From positions 48,484-112,483 of the forward strand of contig JAFXJY010000035.1 in the NCBI GenBank assembly GCA_017531985.1: a stretch of 64,000 bases of DNA. The letters are read 5' to 3'. Positions 27,180 through 36,678 of the stretch are shown piece after piece. Each line of letters begins with the position of its first letter. Position 1 is the first letter of the stretch. The notes beneath the pieces were generated by a model that saw nothing but the letters and a program-made list of their open reading frames with translations, made no database searches and had not been told where the DNA came from. The position numbers and the translations under genes are program-made. This DNA is from Bacteroidaceae bacterium (GTDB lineage: Bacteria > Bacteroidota > Bacteroidia > Bacteroidales > Barnesiellaceae_A).

Positions 27180-28697
27180 TTATTTTTTTGTTTTTTTGTT
27201 TTTAAAATTTGTTTTTAGGCTTTTTATTACAGGCATCAGTCCTTCCACGCGTATTGCCATGGCAGCAAAGGCTATAAGAAGAACGGTTCGCCATAGTAAT
27301 CGCAGTGCCGGAGTGTCGTTTAGCATATACATGCCTCCCACAAATAGCAATGCTGTAAAAAGAGTGTAGAAGGTCATCTTGCGTATAGGGTAGGGTATAG
27401 GGTATCGTCGTTGTCCGATGATGTAACTCAACAATAGCATCGTTCCATTACAAGCAACGGTTGCCCACGCACATGCCATGTAGCCATGAGTGGGAACGAA
27501 GATGCATATAATGGCGATAGTTATGATGCATCCTATGAAGGTGAAGAGAGTTCCCCAGTAGGTCTGGTCGTTGAGTTTAAACCAAAATGCGAGATTGAAG
27601 TATAAGCCAAATAAGAGTTCGCCTACCATTACGATGGGTACTACTTTGAGTCCTTCGTGGTACGACCCTGCCACAAGTATCTTGAAGATGTCATCGAGGT
27701 AGAAGGAGACCATTAGGAAAATGAACAATGAGAAGATGAGGAAATAGTGTGTTGTCATAGCATTGGTCTCGGCGACATCTGACCGTTCGCTACGCTTGAA
27801 GATAAATGGTTCAATGGCATAGCGATAGGCTTGGATGAACATTACCATGACAACCGCAATCTTGAAGCAGGCCCCGTATATACCTAATTGCGTCATTGCC
27901 TCATTGGTGTTGGCAAAAAGGAATGGAAACAGCATCTTGTCGACCGATTGGTTCAAGATACCGGCTATACTGATGCATAGAATAGGGAAAGCATAGGTCA
28001 TCATGCGATGCATCAATGCCGTATCGATGCGGTATTTGAAGCCTCTAAATTCTTTGCGTAGCATAACGACGTTGTAGAGGCTGGTTATAACGTTCGATAC
28101 AAATATGTAGCCTACTCCATAGTCGGGTCGATAGAACCATGATATACTATCGGGGTAATGCCGGTATATAATAGGGCATATCAGTAGGAAGAATATGTTC
28201 AATAAGATATTGAGGCCTATGTTTGACAGCTTGATGCCGGCAAATTTCCATGCTTTATCCTCGCAACGAAGTCGTGCAAAGGGCAGACTTGTAATGGCAT
28301 CGAGTGCTACCATGACGATAACCATGGCAACAAAGTCGGGGTGCGATGCGTAACCCAGTAATTCGCTAATGGGGTGTAGGAAGAATAGGGTGGATGTGGC
28401 AAACAGCAGTGAGAGTAAGATGAGAAAAATGAGTGAGTTGGCATATACTTGCATGGGATTCTTGATCTCCTTGTTATTAAAGAAGCGGAAATAAGTTGTC
28501 TCCATACCGAATGTAAGCATGGCCAATAGCAATGCTGTATAGGCATACAGGTTGGTCACTATGCCGTATTCTCCCTCGATCAATACGCGGGTGTAAAAGG
28601 GAACCAATAGAAAATTGAGAAATCGTCCCAATATACTACTTAGTCCGTAGATGACTGTGTCCTTTAACAGTCCCTTCAATTCCGAAATTTTACTCAT
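27180..28697 (-). CDS. Polysaccharide/lipid-linked oligosaccharide flippase (MATE/MVF-like, Wzx type)
   Basis: 505 aa, about 12-14 hydrophobic helices. The N-terminal [20 protein letters not shown] is the usual opening of O-antigen/polysaccharide flippases in Bacteroidota. The ATG at 28697 overlaps the ruvB stop (ATGA), which sets the start and implies translational coupling. No glycosyltransferase cluster surrounds it, so the substrate is unclear; stand-alone copies coupled to ruvB-type genes may serve a core envelope glycan. The C-terminus is very Lys/Asn-rich (FKNKKTKK). Confidence 0.82.
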   Translation of the reverse strand: MSKISELKGLLKDTVIYGLSSILGRFLNFLLVPFYTRVLIEGEYGIVTNLYAYTALLLAMLTFGMETTYFRFFNNKEIKNPMQVYANSLIFLILLSLLFATSTLFFLHPISELLGYASHPDFVAMVIVMVALDAITSLPFARLRCEDKAWKFAGIKLSNIGLNILLNIFFLLICPIIYRHYPDSISWFYRPDYGVGYIFVSNVITSLYNVVMLRKEFRGFKYRIDTALMHRMMTYAFPILCISIAGILNQSVDKMLFPFLFANTNEAMTQLGIYGACFKIAVVMVMFIQAYRYAIEPFIFKRSERSDVAETNAMTTHYFLIFSLFIFLMVSFYLDDIFKILVAGSYHEGLKVVPIVMVGELLFGLYFNLAFWFKLNDQTYWGTLFTFIGCIITIAIICIFVPTHGYMACAWATVACNGTMLLLSYIIGQRRYPIPYPIRKMTFYTLFTALLFVGGMYMLNDTPALRLLWRTVLLIAFAAMAIRVEGLMPVIKSLKTNFKNKKTKK

Positions 28698-29728
28698 ACA
28701 TCGTCTCCAAATAATCCTCCCCAATGCGTGTTGGCACGACCCAGGTGTGTGTATGCCAAGTCGGTTACTTCTCTACCGCGAGGAGTGCGTTTGATAAATC
28801 CCTCTTTGATAAGAAACGGCTCATATACCTCTTCGAGTGTTCCGGGATCTTCTCCCAGAGCAGTTGCAATGGTGGTTAATCCCACAGGTCCGCCCTTAAA
28901 CTTGTCTATGATGGTTGTCAATATCTTGTTGTCTATTTCGTCGAGTCCATATTTGTCTATGTTGAGAGCCTCCAATGCATATCGGGCTATCTCGACATCG
29001 ATGCAACCCGTACCTTTGACTTGTGCAAAGTCGCGGACACGACGTAGCAGAGCATTACATATACGAGGTGTGCCTCGGCTACGCATGGCTATCTCAACGG
29101 CAGCTTCGCGTGTACAGGGTACTTTCAGCAGCCGAGCCGATCGCTCTACAATGCGACATAACACATTGTGATCGTAGTACTCCATGTGACAATTGATGCC
29201 AAATCTGGCTCGCAACGGGCTGGTGAGCAGTCCGCTCCGCGTTGTTGCACCCACTAATGTAAAGGGATTGAGTGACAGTTGTATGGAGCGAGCTCCGGGT
29301 CCCTTGTCTATCATGATATCGATGCGATAGTCCTCCATGGCCGAGTAGAGGTACTCCTCAACGATGGGGCTGAGGCGGTGTATTTCATCAATGAACAAGA
29401 CATCGTTGGCTTCAAGCGATGTGAGCAATCCTGCCAAGTCGCCCGGCTTGTCCAATACCGGTCCTGAGGTAACCTTAAATCCCACTCCCAGTTCATTGGC
29501 AATGATATTGGCCAATGTTGTCTTGCCCAATCCCGGAGGACCATGCAGCAATACATGATCAAGCGGTTCTTCGCGAAGGCGTGCTGCCATCGTAAAGACG
29601 CGTAAGTTCTCTATAATTTTATCTTGACCGCTGAAATCGTCGAACGATAATGGACGTAATGCCTTTTCCAGTTCTTTCTCGCTATCGCCCATCCGTCCGC
29701 TGCGTATATCAAAACTATCGTCTGTCAT
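28694..29728 (-). CDS. ruvB: Holliday junction branch-migration helicase RuvB
   Basis: 344 aa. AAA+ motor that works with RuvA in recombinational repair. Walker [17 protein letters not shown], Walker [14 protein letters not shown], sensor [18 protein letters not shown], then a winged-helix C-terminus with [17 protein letters not shown]. ruvA and ruvC are not adjacent. First gene of a two-gene transcript with the flippase. Confidence 0.96.
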   Translation of the reverse strand: MTDDSFDIRSGRMGDSEKELEKALRPLSFDDFSGQDKIIENLRVFTMAARLREEPLDHVLLHGPPGLGKTTLANIIANELGVGFKVTSGPVLDKPGDLAGLLTSLEANDVLFIDEIHRLSPIVEEYLYSAMEDYRIDIMIDKGPGARSIQLSLNPFTLVGATTRSGLLTSPLRARFGINCHMEYYDHNVLCRIVERSARLLKVPCTREAAVEIAMRSRGTPRICNALLRRVRDFAQVKGTGCIDVEIARYALEALNIDKYGLDEIDNKILTTIIDKFKGGPVGLTTIATALGEDPGTLEEVYEPFLIKEGFIKRTPRGREVTDLAYTHLGRANTHWGGLFGDDV

Positions 29729-29772
29729 CTTTTTGTTGCGTTAGTCGTCCCTATATGTACGTTATTTAACTG

Positions 29773-29803
29773 CAAAAATAAATTTTTTCTTACACATTTA
29801 CAA
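29773..29803 (-). promoter_or_regulatory. Promoter for ruvB
   Basis: On the minus strand TTG (29803-29801), 20-bp spacer, TATTTTTG (29780-29773). A divergent TATCTTTG at 29833-29840 serves the CorC-type gene on the plus strand. Confidence 0.7.
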
Positions 29804-29905
29804 CTTTCTACCCTTTATTATATTATTTATATTATCTTTGCCTCCTCTGAAATAAGAGTCATTTACACACCTGTGTAATTGTATTTTAACTTGCAATAAT
29901 AAGTT

Positions 29906-31174
29906 ATGAAAGAAATTGTAATTATCCTGTTGCTTATATTACTCAACGGATTGTTTTCGCTCTCCGAAATTGCACTTATATCGGCTCGTAAAGTAAAACT
30001 CACGAACGAAGCCAAGCGAGGTCGTAAGTCGGCACGTATTGCATTAGAACTGGCCGAAGAACCTGATCGTTTCCTGTCGACGGTGCAGATAGGTATAACC
30101 TTGATAGGTATCCTTACCGGTATATATTCGGGAGCTACGCTTGCCGACGACTTTGCACAACTTCTTGTAGGATGTGGTATCGCAGCCTCTTATTCCTACC
30201 CTATTGCTCAGGTGGTGATAGTCGTGGTGGTTACTTATCTGTCTATTGTCTTTGGAGAACTTGTTCCCAAACGCATAGGTCTCAACAAGGCTGATAGCAT
30301 GGCACAAATTGTGGCACGTCCCATGAAGTGGCTGTCGGTGCTGGCACATCCCTTTGTTTGGCTCCTTGCCAAGAGTACTTCGCTGATTGCTACTGCTATG
30401 GGAGTTGCCCAAAAGGAGAATACAGTGACCGAGGAAGAAATCAAGTCGATGATACAAGAAGGTACCGAAGCCGGTGAGGTGCAAGAGGTTGAGCAAGACA
30501 TTATTGAACGTGTGCTGGTGTTGGGCGACCAACGAATAACGTCGATAATGACCGCTCGTAAGGATCTTGTGTGCATGCACTCGTCGATGACTGTTGATGA
30601 TGTGCGGCATATTATATCGCAAGACCTCTATGATGCCTATCCCGTGATAAGCGATGGTATAGACGATATTCAAGGTCTTGTTGCACTAAAAGACCTGATA
30701 TTGATACTTGATAAACCTCAGTTCAACTTGGCCGATGTTGTCAAGAAGCCCCACTATTTTCCTGATACGATGACCGTATATACTGCACTTGAAATGTTTC
30801 GTAACGAGCGTGTAAGTCGTGCCTTGGTCGTGGATGAGTTTGGTAGTATCCAAGGTCTGGTGACCATGCGTGATATTCTCGAAGGACTTGTCGGCTCTCT
30901 TGAAAATTCCGATGGACAACCTCATATCTCGCCTCGTGAAGATGGCTCTTCATGGCTTGTCGATGCGATGTGTCCTTTCTATGAGTTTCTGGCATACTTT
31001 GAGCGTGAGGACTTGTATCAGCCAACCGATTATGCCACCTTGGGTGGATTGATATTGGATATACTGGAACACCTTCCACAGGTAGGCGAAATTGTTACAT
31101 GGGAGACGTTTACCTTCGAAGTTGTCGACATGGACGGTACTCGTATTGACAAGTTATTAGTCAGAAAGTTATAA
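29906..31174 (+). CDS. CNNM/CorC-family (hemolysin-like) membrane transporter
   Basis: 422 aa. Residues ~1-190 are a DUF21/CNNM transmembrane domain (LLILLNGLFSLSEIALISAR; VTYLSIVFGELVPKRIGLN). Two CBS motifs lie at ~205-325 (TSIMTARKDLVCM; VVDEFGSIQGLVTMRDILEGLVG), followed by a CorC_HlyC domain ending at 422. Family members export Mg2+ or Co2+; hemolysin is a legacy name. Promoter box TATCTTTG at 29833-29840; convergent with the fucosyltransferase-like gene. Confidence 0.88.
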   Translation: MKEIVIILLLILLNGLFSLSEIALISARKVKLTNEAKRGRKSARIALELAEEPDRFLSTVQIGITLIGILTGIYSGATLADDFAQLLVGCGIAASYSYPIAQVVIVVVVTYLSIVFGELVPKRIGLNKADSMAQIVARPMKWLSVLAHPFVWLLAKSTSLIATAMGVAQKENTVTEEEIKSMIQEGTEAGEVQEVEQDIIERVLVLGDQRITSIMTARKDLVCMHSSMTVDDVRHIISQDLYDAYPVISDGIDDIQGLVALKDLILILDKPQFNLADVVKKPHYFPDTMTVYTALEMFRNERVSRALVVDEFGSIQGLVTMRDILEGLVGSLENSDGQPHISPREDGSSWLVDAMCPFYEFLAYFEREDLYQPTDYATLGGLILDILEHLPQVGEIVTWETFTFEVVDMDGTRIDKLLVRKL

Positions 31175-31198
31175 TGCCTTTGTGTACATCGTTACTCT

Positions 31199-32035
31199 TT
31201 ACAACTGCAATATATGCAACGGTATGTCGCTCAGCTGCGAAGCAATGACAGCGTAAGAACTGTAAAAACAGCCATATATCTTGCATGTGCGGGAGAGTAT
31301 CCACATCTCTTTTACCGCATCTTTCATCCCGGCAATGCTTTCACGGTCGCATACGGTGTCGATTGTCAAAATTCTCTCTCCGAAGATGCTGCGTAGTTCT
31401 TCTTTGCAACTTATATCGTCCGAGGCTACATAGAAGTTGGTCTCGGCACATTGCTCTATCTCTCGATGCATAGAGTCGATAAAGAGTGACAAGGGCGATT
31501 GCTCGATAGCTAATGTGTTATCAGTGCGACGTACATGGATGCCTATGGTGCGAGATGAAAAATACTTATCGACGTATTCGTCCACAGCCGATAGAATGTC
31601 GGGACATGGGATAAAATTGCGTGACAAAGCCGACTGGTATTGACCAAACTCATGACAGCTTTCTATGAGTACACGCTTGCCCTTATCGATAGCTTTTTCC
31701 AACTTCCCCTCTTGTTGCAATCGTACAAACTCCTTGCTATAAATGCGAGTGTCGAATCGGAGCGGAGCAATAAACTTAGGTAACCATAAAGTGTGGCGGC
31801 GAGGTGAGCGGTATAAAAAACGATTGAGAAATGTTCCTTGTTTGATTGTAATTATCTGATTATCAGAATAGGAGGGTGGTAAAAATAAGTCGGAAAAATC
31901 GGCATTCAACTCTCGATTGCTGAACCATATTACATTCAGTGGCACATCGGCTGTTCGGGTATACTCGATAGCCGAGTTCATAGCTCGCATTCGGTTGGCC
32001 AATCCTCCGTAAGGTACAATGGTGAGTTCTTGCAT
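31199..32035 (-). CDS. Fucosyltransferase-like glycosyltransferase
   Basis: 278 aa from ATG 32035 (a TTG 12 nt upstream is possible). The N-terminus LTIVPYGGLANRMRAMNSA is a nucleotide-sugar-binding opening, and IGIHVRRTDN near residue 165 is the HxRRxD motif of the GT11/GT23/GT65-like fucosyltransferase fold; YVASDDISCKEELRSIF follows the family pattern. It would add a fucose-like sugar to a surface glycan. It is an orphan: no other glycan-synthesis genes are near. Acceptor and donor unknown. Confidence 0.65.
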   Translation of the reverse strand: MQELTIVPYGGLANRMRAMNSAIEYTRTADVPLNVIWFSNRELNADFSDLFLPPSYSDNQIITIKQGTFLNRFLYRSPRRHTLWLPKFIAPLRFDTRIYSKEFVRLQQEGKLEKAIDKGKRVLIESCHEFGQYQSALSRNFIPCPDILSAVDEYVDKYFSSRTIGIHVRRTDNTLAIEQSPLSLFIDSMHREIEQCAETNFYVASDDISCKEELRSIFGERILTIDTVCDRESIAGMKDAVKEMWILSRTCKIYGCFYSSYAVIASQLSDIPLHILQL

Positions 32036-32067
32036 AGTAATAAACAATGAAAATACTTAGTGATGAA

Positions 32068-32565
32068 TCAATCTTTGTGCCACTCAAAGGCAATACGCTC
32101 GCTGCCGTTGCGTGACAAGATAATGATGCCACTGCGAGTAAAACCATTACGAGCCAAGGCTTGATGCATGACAGCGTTGTTGTGATGCGTATCAACTCGC
32201 AGATAGTTACAACGTTCCTTACACCATGCGAAACAGTAATCGGCAATACCCCTTATGCTGCCATTCGAGGCTAAGCGATGTACTACTCCGTAGGGTTCAT
32301 CATAGAGCCATGAACCCTCGTATATAGTGGTATATGTTGGCTCAACATCTACTCCCAGTTGAAATGAAAATACGCCCACTACATGCTCGTCATGCTCCAT
32401 GCAGTAGAAACAGCCGGTCGCAATCTCGGTCTCTATCAAGCTGCGAGGCGGATAATCATCGCCCCACTGGTGGATGTTGCCCTGCGAACGCATGTATGAT
32501 TTAGCTTTCTCAAATATCGACATTACAACATCTATATCCTCTATTCGTGCCGGTCTTATAATCAT
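32068..32565 (-). CDS. GNAT-family N-acetyltransferase
   Basis: 165 aa. Acetyl-CoA-dependent acyltransferase fold: MIIRPARIEDIDVVMSIFEKA opens the domain, EHDEHVVGVFSFQLG is strand 3-4, and VHRLASNGSIRGIADYCFAWC holds a divergent version of the acetyl-CoA loop (S-N-G-S-I-R-G for RxxGxG), then MHQALARNGFTRSGIIIL. Substrate unknown. A -7-like TATATTTG (32602-32595) lies upstream. Probably cotranscribed with the fucosyltransferase-like gene 32 bp downstream. Confidence 0.8.
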   Translation of the reverse strand: MIIRPARIEDIDVVMSIFEKAKSYMRSQGNIHQWGDDYPPRSLIETEIATGCFYCMEHDEHVVGVFSFQLGVDVEPTYTTIYEGSWLYDEPYGVVHRLASNGSIRGIADYCFAWCKERCNYLRVDTHHNNAVMHQALARNGFTRSGIIILSRNGSERIAFEWHKD

Positions 32566-32727
32566 GTCGCGTACAGCTTAAAAATTATACACTGCAAATA
32601 TAGTAATAACTAATGAGATATGTAATGTAGCTTCCGATATTTCGCCGCAGAAGAAATTTTTGATAGCTATTGCTGTTAAGAAACAAAAAAACTCGTTCAA
32701 TCGTGGTAGATTATCAACATAATAACG

Positions 32728-32735
32728 TACCTTTG
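32728..32735 (+). promoter_or_regulatory. -7 promoter box for the hydrolase-MurF-Ddl cluster
   Basis: TACCTTTG at 32728-32735, exact TAnnTTTG, 24 bp before the ATG at 32759; -33 element not clear. Confidence 0.55.
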
Positions 32736-32758
32736 TGGGTAAATAGCAGAAACGTATT

Positions 32759-33538
32759 ATGTTGTCACATATAACACTCAATGGCACGCGTGTGCAGTAT
32801 CGAGTCGAGGGAGACGGACGTGCAGTAATCTTACTGCATGGATGGGGATGCAACATGGCTACCATGTCCTCTGTCGAATCGATATTATTGCCCCACTTCA
32901 AGGTGTATACACTCGATTTTCCCGGTTTTGGAGGAAGTGATGTCCCCGATAGTGTGTGGGGTGTCGAGGAGTACACTCGCATGTTGGAGAGCTTTGTCAA
33001 GGAACTGGATATAGTGAACCCCATTCTCATAGGACATTCATTCGGAGGTCGTGTATCCATCCTATATGGTTCTCGTAACGAGGTGCATAAGATAATCCTT
33101 GTCGATGCAGCCGGTGCCAAGCCTCGTCGGTCGCTGAAATATTATTTTAAAGTCTATTCCTACAAGTTATACAAGCAGATGCTATACCTTGTGATGGGCA
33201 AAGAGCGTGCCGAAGAGAAGTTGGAGTTGCGTCGTCGCACTGCGGGTTCGGCCGATTATAACGCCCTGAGTGGTATGATGCGTCGCATATTTGTAAAGGT
33301 TGTCAACGAGTATCTTGAACCGTTCATGCCGTTGATAAAGTGTCCCGTACAACTTATATGGGGGGCAAAAGACCAAGATACCAAGTTGCGTGAGGCTCGC
33401 ATTATGATGAAGTTAATACCAAATGCCCGACTGGATGTCATAGACGATGCCGGTCACTATTCATTCCTTGATAATCCCTACAAATTCCGTGCAATATTAA
33501 CCTCATTTCTGAAAAAAGAAATGTACGACATAAATTAA
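32759..33538 (+). CDS. Alpha/beta hydrolase
   Basis: 259 aa. LLHGWGCNMATM is the oxyanion-hole HG motif, IGHSFGGRVSILYG holds the nucleophile Ser of GxSxG, and AGHYSF near the C-terminus carries the catalytic His; the Asp is probably in LIWGAKDQDT. Soluble, no signal peptide. It starts a tight plus-strand cluster: 4 bp to the MurF-like gene, then a D-Ala-D-Ala ligase. The context suggests a hydrolytic step in cell-wall precursor metabolism, but the substrate is unknown. Confidence 0.85.
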   Translation: MLSHITLNGTRVQYRVEGDGRAVILLHGWGCNMATMSSVESILLPHFKVYTLDFPGFGGSDVPDSVWGVEEYTRMLESFVKELDIVNPILIGHSFGGRVSILYGSRNEVHKIILVDAAGAKPRRSLKYYFKVYSYKLYKQMLYLVMGKERAEEKLELRRRTAGSADYNALSGMMRRIFVKVVNEYLEPFMPLIKCPVQLIWGAKDQDTKLREARIMMKLIPNARLDVIDDAGHYSFLDNPYKFRAILTSFLKKEMYDIN

Positions 33539-33542
33539 GAAA

Positions 33543-35114
33543 ATGATAACAATTATTACACAGACGATGTTGCTGGCATCTCTACTACTCTATATCGGTG
33601 TTGTCCTGAAATATGAATTGCAGATGATGCAGCAAAACACATATCGTAACAATCGCTATTGGAAGTGGTTCACAAGTAGTGGTGCATCGTCCTCACCTCG
33701 GAGACTTGCCGATTACTTTATATTGCTTATCGCACTTACCAATTTTACACCCGAAATCATACACCCTATTATCGCCGTAGTGTTGATTCTGTTGTCGATA
33801 AAAGAGTTGCGTACCAAGTACAAGAAACCTCTCGTATTCACAAGTCGTGCCATCAGGCTTTACATAGCCTCATGGTTCATTGTATTGTTGAGTGTAGCCA
33901 CTGTCGGATTTATAACACATTTTTATGTCAAGGACTTGTTGGTGACTCTTCTATTCTGTGTGGCTCTTTCGTGGATTATAATAATGGTTGCCAACGTATT
34001 GATGAGTCCTATTGAGCGGCTGATAAACCAACGTTTCTATAACGAAGCCAAAGAGATATTGGCCGAAATGCCACATCTACGCATCATCGGTGTGACAGGC
34101 AGTTATGGCAAGACAAGTACCAAGCACTATCTCTATCGCATACTTAGTGAGAAGTACAACGTAATAATGACTCCCGGCAGCTACAATACACCTATGGGTG
34201 TTATCCGCACAATACGCGAAATGATGAAACCCTATCACGAAGTATTCATTGTGGAAATGGGTGCCAAACAATTGGGCGATATTAAGGAGATATGTGACCT
34301 TGTATGTCCTACAATAGGTATTGTGACAGCCGTCGGTGAGCAACACTTAGAGTCGTTCAAGTCGATTGAAAACGTACAACGCACCAAGTTTGAATTGATA
34401 GATGCTCTGCCGTCCGATGGACTGGGCGTAATTAACAACGACTTTACATATATTGCCAATCGTCCGGTCAATAATGTAACGGTTAAACGTTATGCCGTAG
34501 CTCCCGGTAATGACTATCATATTGAGGATGTAGAGTATGGTGTTGTGGAGACACGATTTGCCGTAGTAGGTGAGGGGCGTAGAATAGAATTGACTACCAA
34601 GTTGATAGGTGAGTGTAACCTATCGAACCTCATGGCTTCTGTTATTGTTGCTATCTATCTTGAAGTTCCCGAAAAATCGATTCGTTACGGTGTGAGCCAA
34701 ATAGAGCAGGTGGAGCATCGCTTAAACATGAAGCGTACCCCCGGAGGCCTGTCTATTATCGATGATGCTTTCAATTCCAATCCCGACGGGGCTCGCATGG
34801 CACTCGATGTGTTGAGTCGCGTAACGACAGGCAAACGTATCGTTATCACTCCGGGTATGATTGAGCTGGGCGAAAAGCAAGTAGAGTACAACCAACGCTT
34901 TGGAAAACAGATGGCCGGAGCTGCCGATTATGTAATGGTAGTAGGTGAATACAATCGCGATGCCATCTTGGCCGGTCTTGCCGAAGGTGGTATGCCTGAG
35001 GAGCATATCTTCGTGGCCGACAGCTTTACAACGGCTCAAGCCCGATTGATTCAAATAGCACGAGCCGGTGATGTCGTGCTGTATGAAAATGATCTTCCCG
35101 ATATGTTCAAATAG
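33543..35114 (+). CDS. Membrane-anchored MurF-like Mur ligase
   Basis: 523 aa. Residues ~1-160 contain about four or five hydrophobic segments (3-22, 57-90, 103-125, 130-153) in place of the UDP-sugar-binding domain of normal MurF. The Mur ligase core starts near 180: GVTGSYGKTSTK is the P-loop, YNTPMGVIRTIRE and EMGAKQLGDIKEICDLV follow, then GEQHLESFKS, and a C-terminal domain with the IDDAFNSNPDGARMALDVL signature. MurF joins D-Ala-D-Ala to UDP-MurNAc-tripeptide. With a Ddl gene next, the same dipeptide logic is likely, perhaps at the membrane. It is unlike the canonical cytosolic MurF in the absence of its first domain. Confidence 0.78.
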   Translation: MITIITQTMLLASLLLYIGVVLKYELQMMQQNTYRNNRYWKWFTSSGASSSPRRLADYFILLIALTNFTPEIIHPIIAVVLILLSIKELRTKYKKPLVFTSRAIRLYIASWFIVLLSVATVGFITHFYVKDLLVTLLFCVALSWIIIMVANVLMSPIERLINQRFYNEAKEILAEMPHLRIIGVTGSYGKTSTKHYLYRILSEKYNVIMTPGSYNTPMGVIRTIREMMKPYHEVFIVEMGAKQLGDIKEICDLVCPTIGIVTAVGEQHLESFKSIENVQRTKFELIDALPSDGLGVINNDFTYIANRPVNNVTVKRYAVAPGNDYHIEDVEYGVVETRFAVVGEGRRIELTTKLIGECNLSNLMASVIVAIYLEVPEKSIRYGVSQIEQVEHRLNMKRTPGGLSIIDDAFNSNPDGARMALDVLSRVTTGKRIVITPGMIELGEKQVEYNQRFGKQMAGAADYVMVVGEYNRDAILAGLAEGGMPEEHIFVADSFTTAQARLIQIARAGDVVLYENDLPDMFK

Positions 35115-35219
35115 GAGTTATCGGTAGTTAGTATTTGTCAGTGTCATAAGATTTGGTTGCCCGATAGAACTTGTGAGGTTTGTGGGTACAAGGTCAAATA
35201 AATATAAAATGTAAAAAAG

Positions 35220-36407
35220 ATGAGAACAAAAGTAGGAGTATTTTTTGGAGGTCGCTCGGTCGAACACGAAATATCAGTCTTGACAGCCCTTCAAGCAATG
35301 AATGCATTTGATAGCGAAAAATTTGAGATTATACCCATATATATATCGAAAGAAGGTGGTTGGTACACCGGTCAGGCTCTCATGTCGGAGAGAAACTATA
35401 AAGATATGAAGTCGTTGCAAGCCATGTGCGAAGAGGTGTATATGAAGCCTATCTTTGGCGATTATAATCTCTATCGGAATAAAAAACGGCTCTTTGGAAA
35501 AGATGTGGTGACAACCTTGGATGTCGTTATACCTGCATTGCATGGAACCAATGGAGAGGATGGTGTATTTCAAGGTCTCTTAGAGACCATCGGTATTCCA
35601 TTTGCCGGCTGTAATACACTCTCGGCGGCCATAGGCATGGACAAGATAGTAATGAAGATGGTTCTCGAACACTGCAACATACCCATTGTCGATTATGTGT
35701 GGTTTACTGACAAACAATGGTTTGCCGATCGTGACCGCTGGGCTGATGAGGTAGAAGATAAGATAGGTTATCCGGTGATAGTGAAGCCCGCCAATCTTGG
35801 TTCGAGTGTAGGAATTTCACGAGCCGATAATCGTGATGAGTTTATTGCCAAAGTCGATGAAGCAAGTCGATATTCGACCCGTTTGGTTGTTGAAGATTTG
35901 GTGGAAAATCTTAAAGAAATCAACTGCTCGGTGCTGGGCGACTGCGATGACTATATGACATCGGTGTGCGAAGAACCTATCAAGAGCGGAAAGATACTAT
36001 CGTATGAGGATAAGTATATGGGTGGCAGTAAAGGCGAAAGTGGTATGCAAGCCAGCGACAAGCGTATCCCTGCCGAGCTTACTCCCGAGCAGACCTCTCG
36101 CGTACGATTCTTGGCAGGAGAGACTTTCCGCGTCCTGTCATGTCATGGTGTGGCTCGTGTCGATGTAATGATTGATGATAATACCGGTGATATTTATGTC
36201 AACGAAATAAATGCCATCCCCGGTTCTCTCTCGTTCTATCTGTGGGATGCAACCAAAATTCCCTTTGATGAACTGATGGAGCGTATGGTAAAGTTGGCAC
36301 TCAAACGTAAACGCGAGGCAGGCAATAAAATAGTAAGTTACTCACAGAATATATTTGCCCTCGGAGGTGGTGTGAAAGGCTCGAAAGGTGCCAAATTGAA
36401 AAAATAA
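35220..36407 (+). CDS. ddl: D-alanine--D-alanine ligase family protein
   Basis: 395 aa, longer than the short (~320 aa) Ddl and closer to the DdlA/Van-type length. ATP-grasp: VGVFFGGRSVEHEISVLTAL at the N-terminus, PALHGTNGEDGVFQGLLE, GYPVIVKPANLGSSVGI, and YVNEINAIPGSLSFYLWD at the metal site. The omega-loop region reads SYEDKYMGG; the Lys-Tyr pair is found in D-Ala-adding ligases rather than the Glu-His type of D-lactate VanA enzymes, so D-Ala (or D-Ser) is predicted as acceptor. The last ~30 residues are Lys/Gly-rich. 105 bp after the MurF-like gene. Confidence 0.85.
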   Translation: MRTKVGVFFGGRSVEHEISVLTALQAMNAFDSEKFEIIPIYISKEGGWYTGQALMSERNYKDMKSLQAMCEEVYMKPIFGDYNLYRNKKRLFGKDVVTTLDVVIPALHGTNGEDGVFQGLLETIGIPFAGCNTLSAAIGMDKIVMKMVLEHCNIPIVDYVWFTDKQWFADRDRWADEVEDKIGYPVIVKPANLGSSVGISRADNRDEFIAKVDEASRYSTRLVVEDLVENLKEINCSVLGDCDDYMTSVCEEPIKSGKILSYEDKYMGGSKGESGMQASDKRIPAELTPEQTSRVRFLAGETFRVLSCHGVARVDVMIDDNTGDIYVNEINAIPGSLSFYLWDATKIPFDELMERMVKLALKRKREAGNKIVSYSQNIFALGGGVKGSKGAKLKK

Positions 36408-36518
36408 GCCGCCGTAAATCCTTGACTCATAGTCTATGACAAGAAGTGGGTGCCTCAAAGTTTGATTTCGGAGAATACAACTTACTATTAGATAACAAGG
36501 AACCCTAAAAGATTAAAT

Positions 36519-36566
36519 AAAGGGTCGTATCAATCTCAGTATTGAGTATGATACGACCCTTTTAAA
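36519..36566 (+). terminator. Repeated 44-nt hairpin terminator, copy 2
   Basis: AAAGGGTCGTATC (36519-36531) and GATACGACCCTTT (36550-36562) with an 18-nt loop, then TTAAATT; arms identical to 8002-8045 and the loop partly matches. A shared CCTAAAAG lies just upstream in both copies. No gene occurs between 36408 and 36678. Confidence 0.75.
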
Positions 36567-36678
36567 TTCTATTAGAGTTACAATCTGTAACCATTCAGAG
36601 TTGCTTTTTTAGTCATGCGTCACCCTCTCATTTTTGCTAAGTTGGGTAAACAGCGTGACTGAAACATCACGTCATTGA

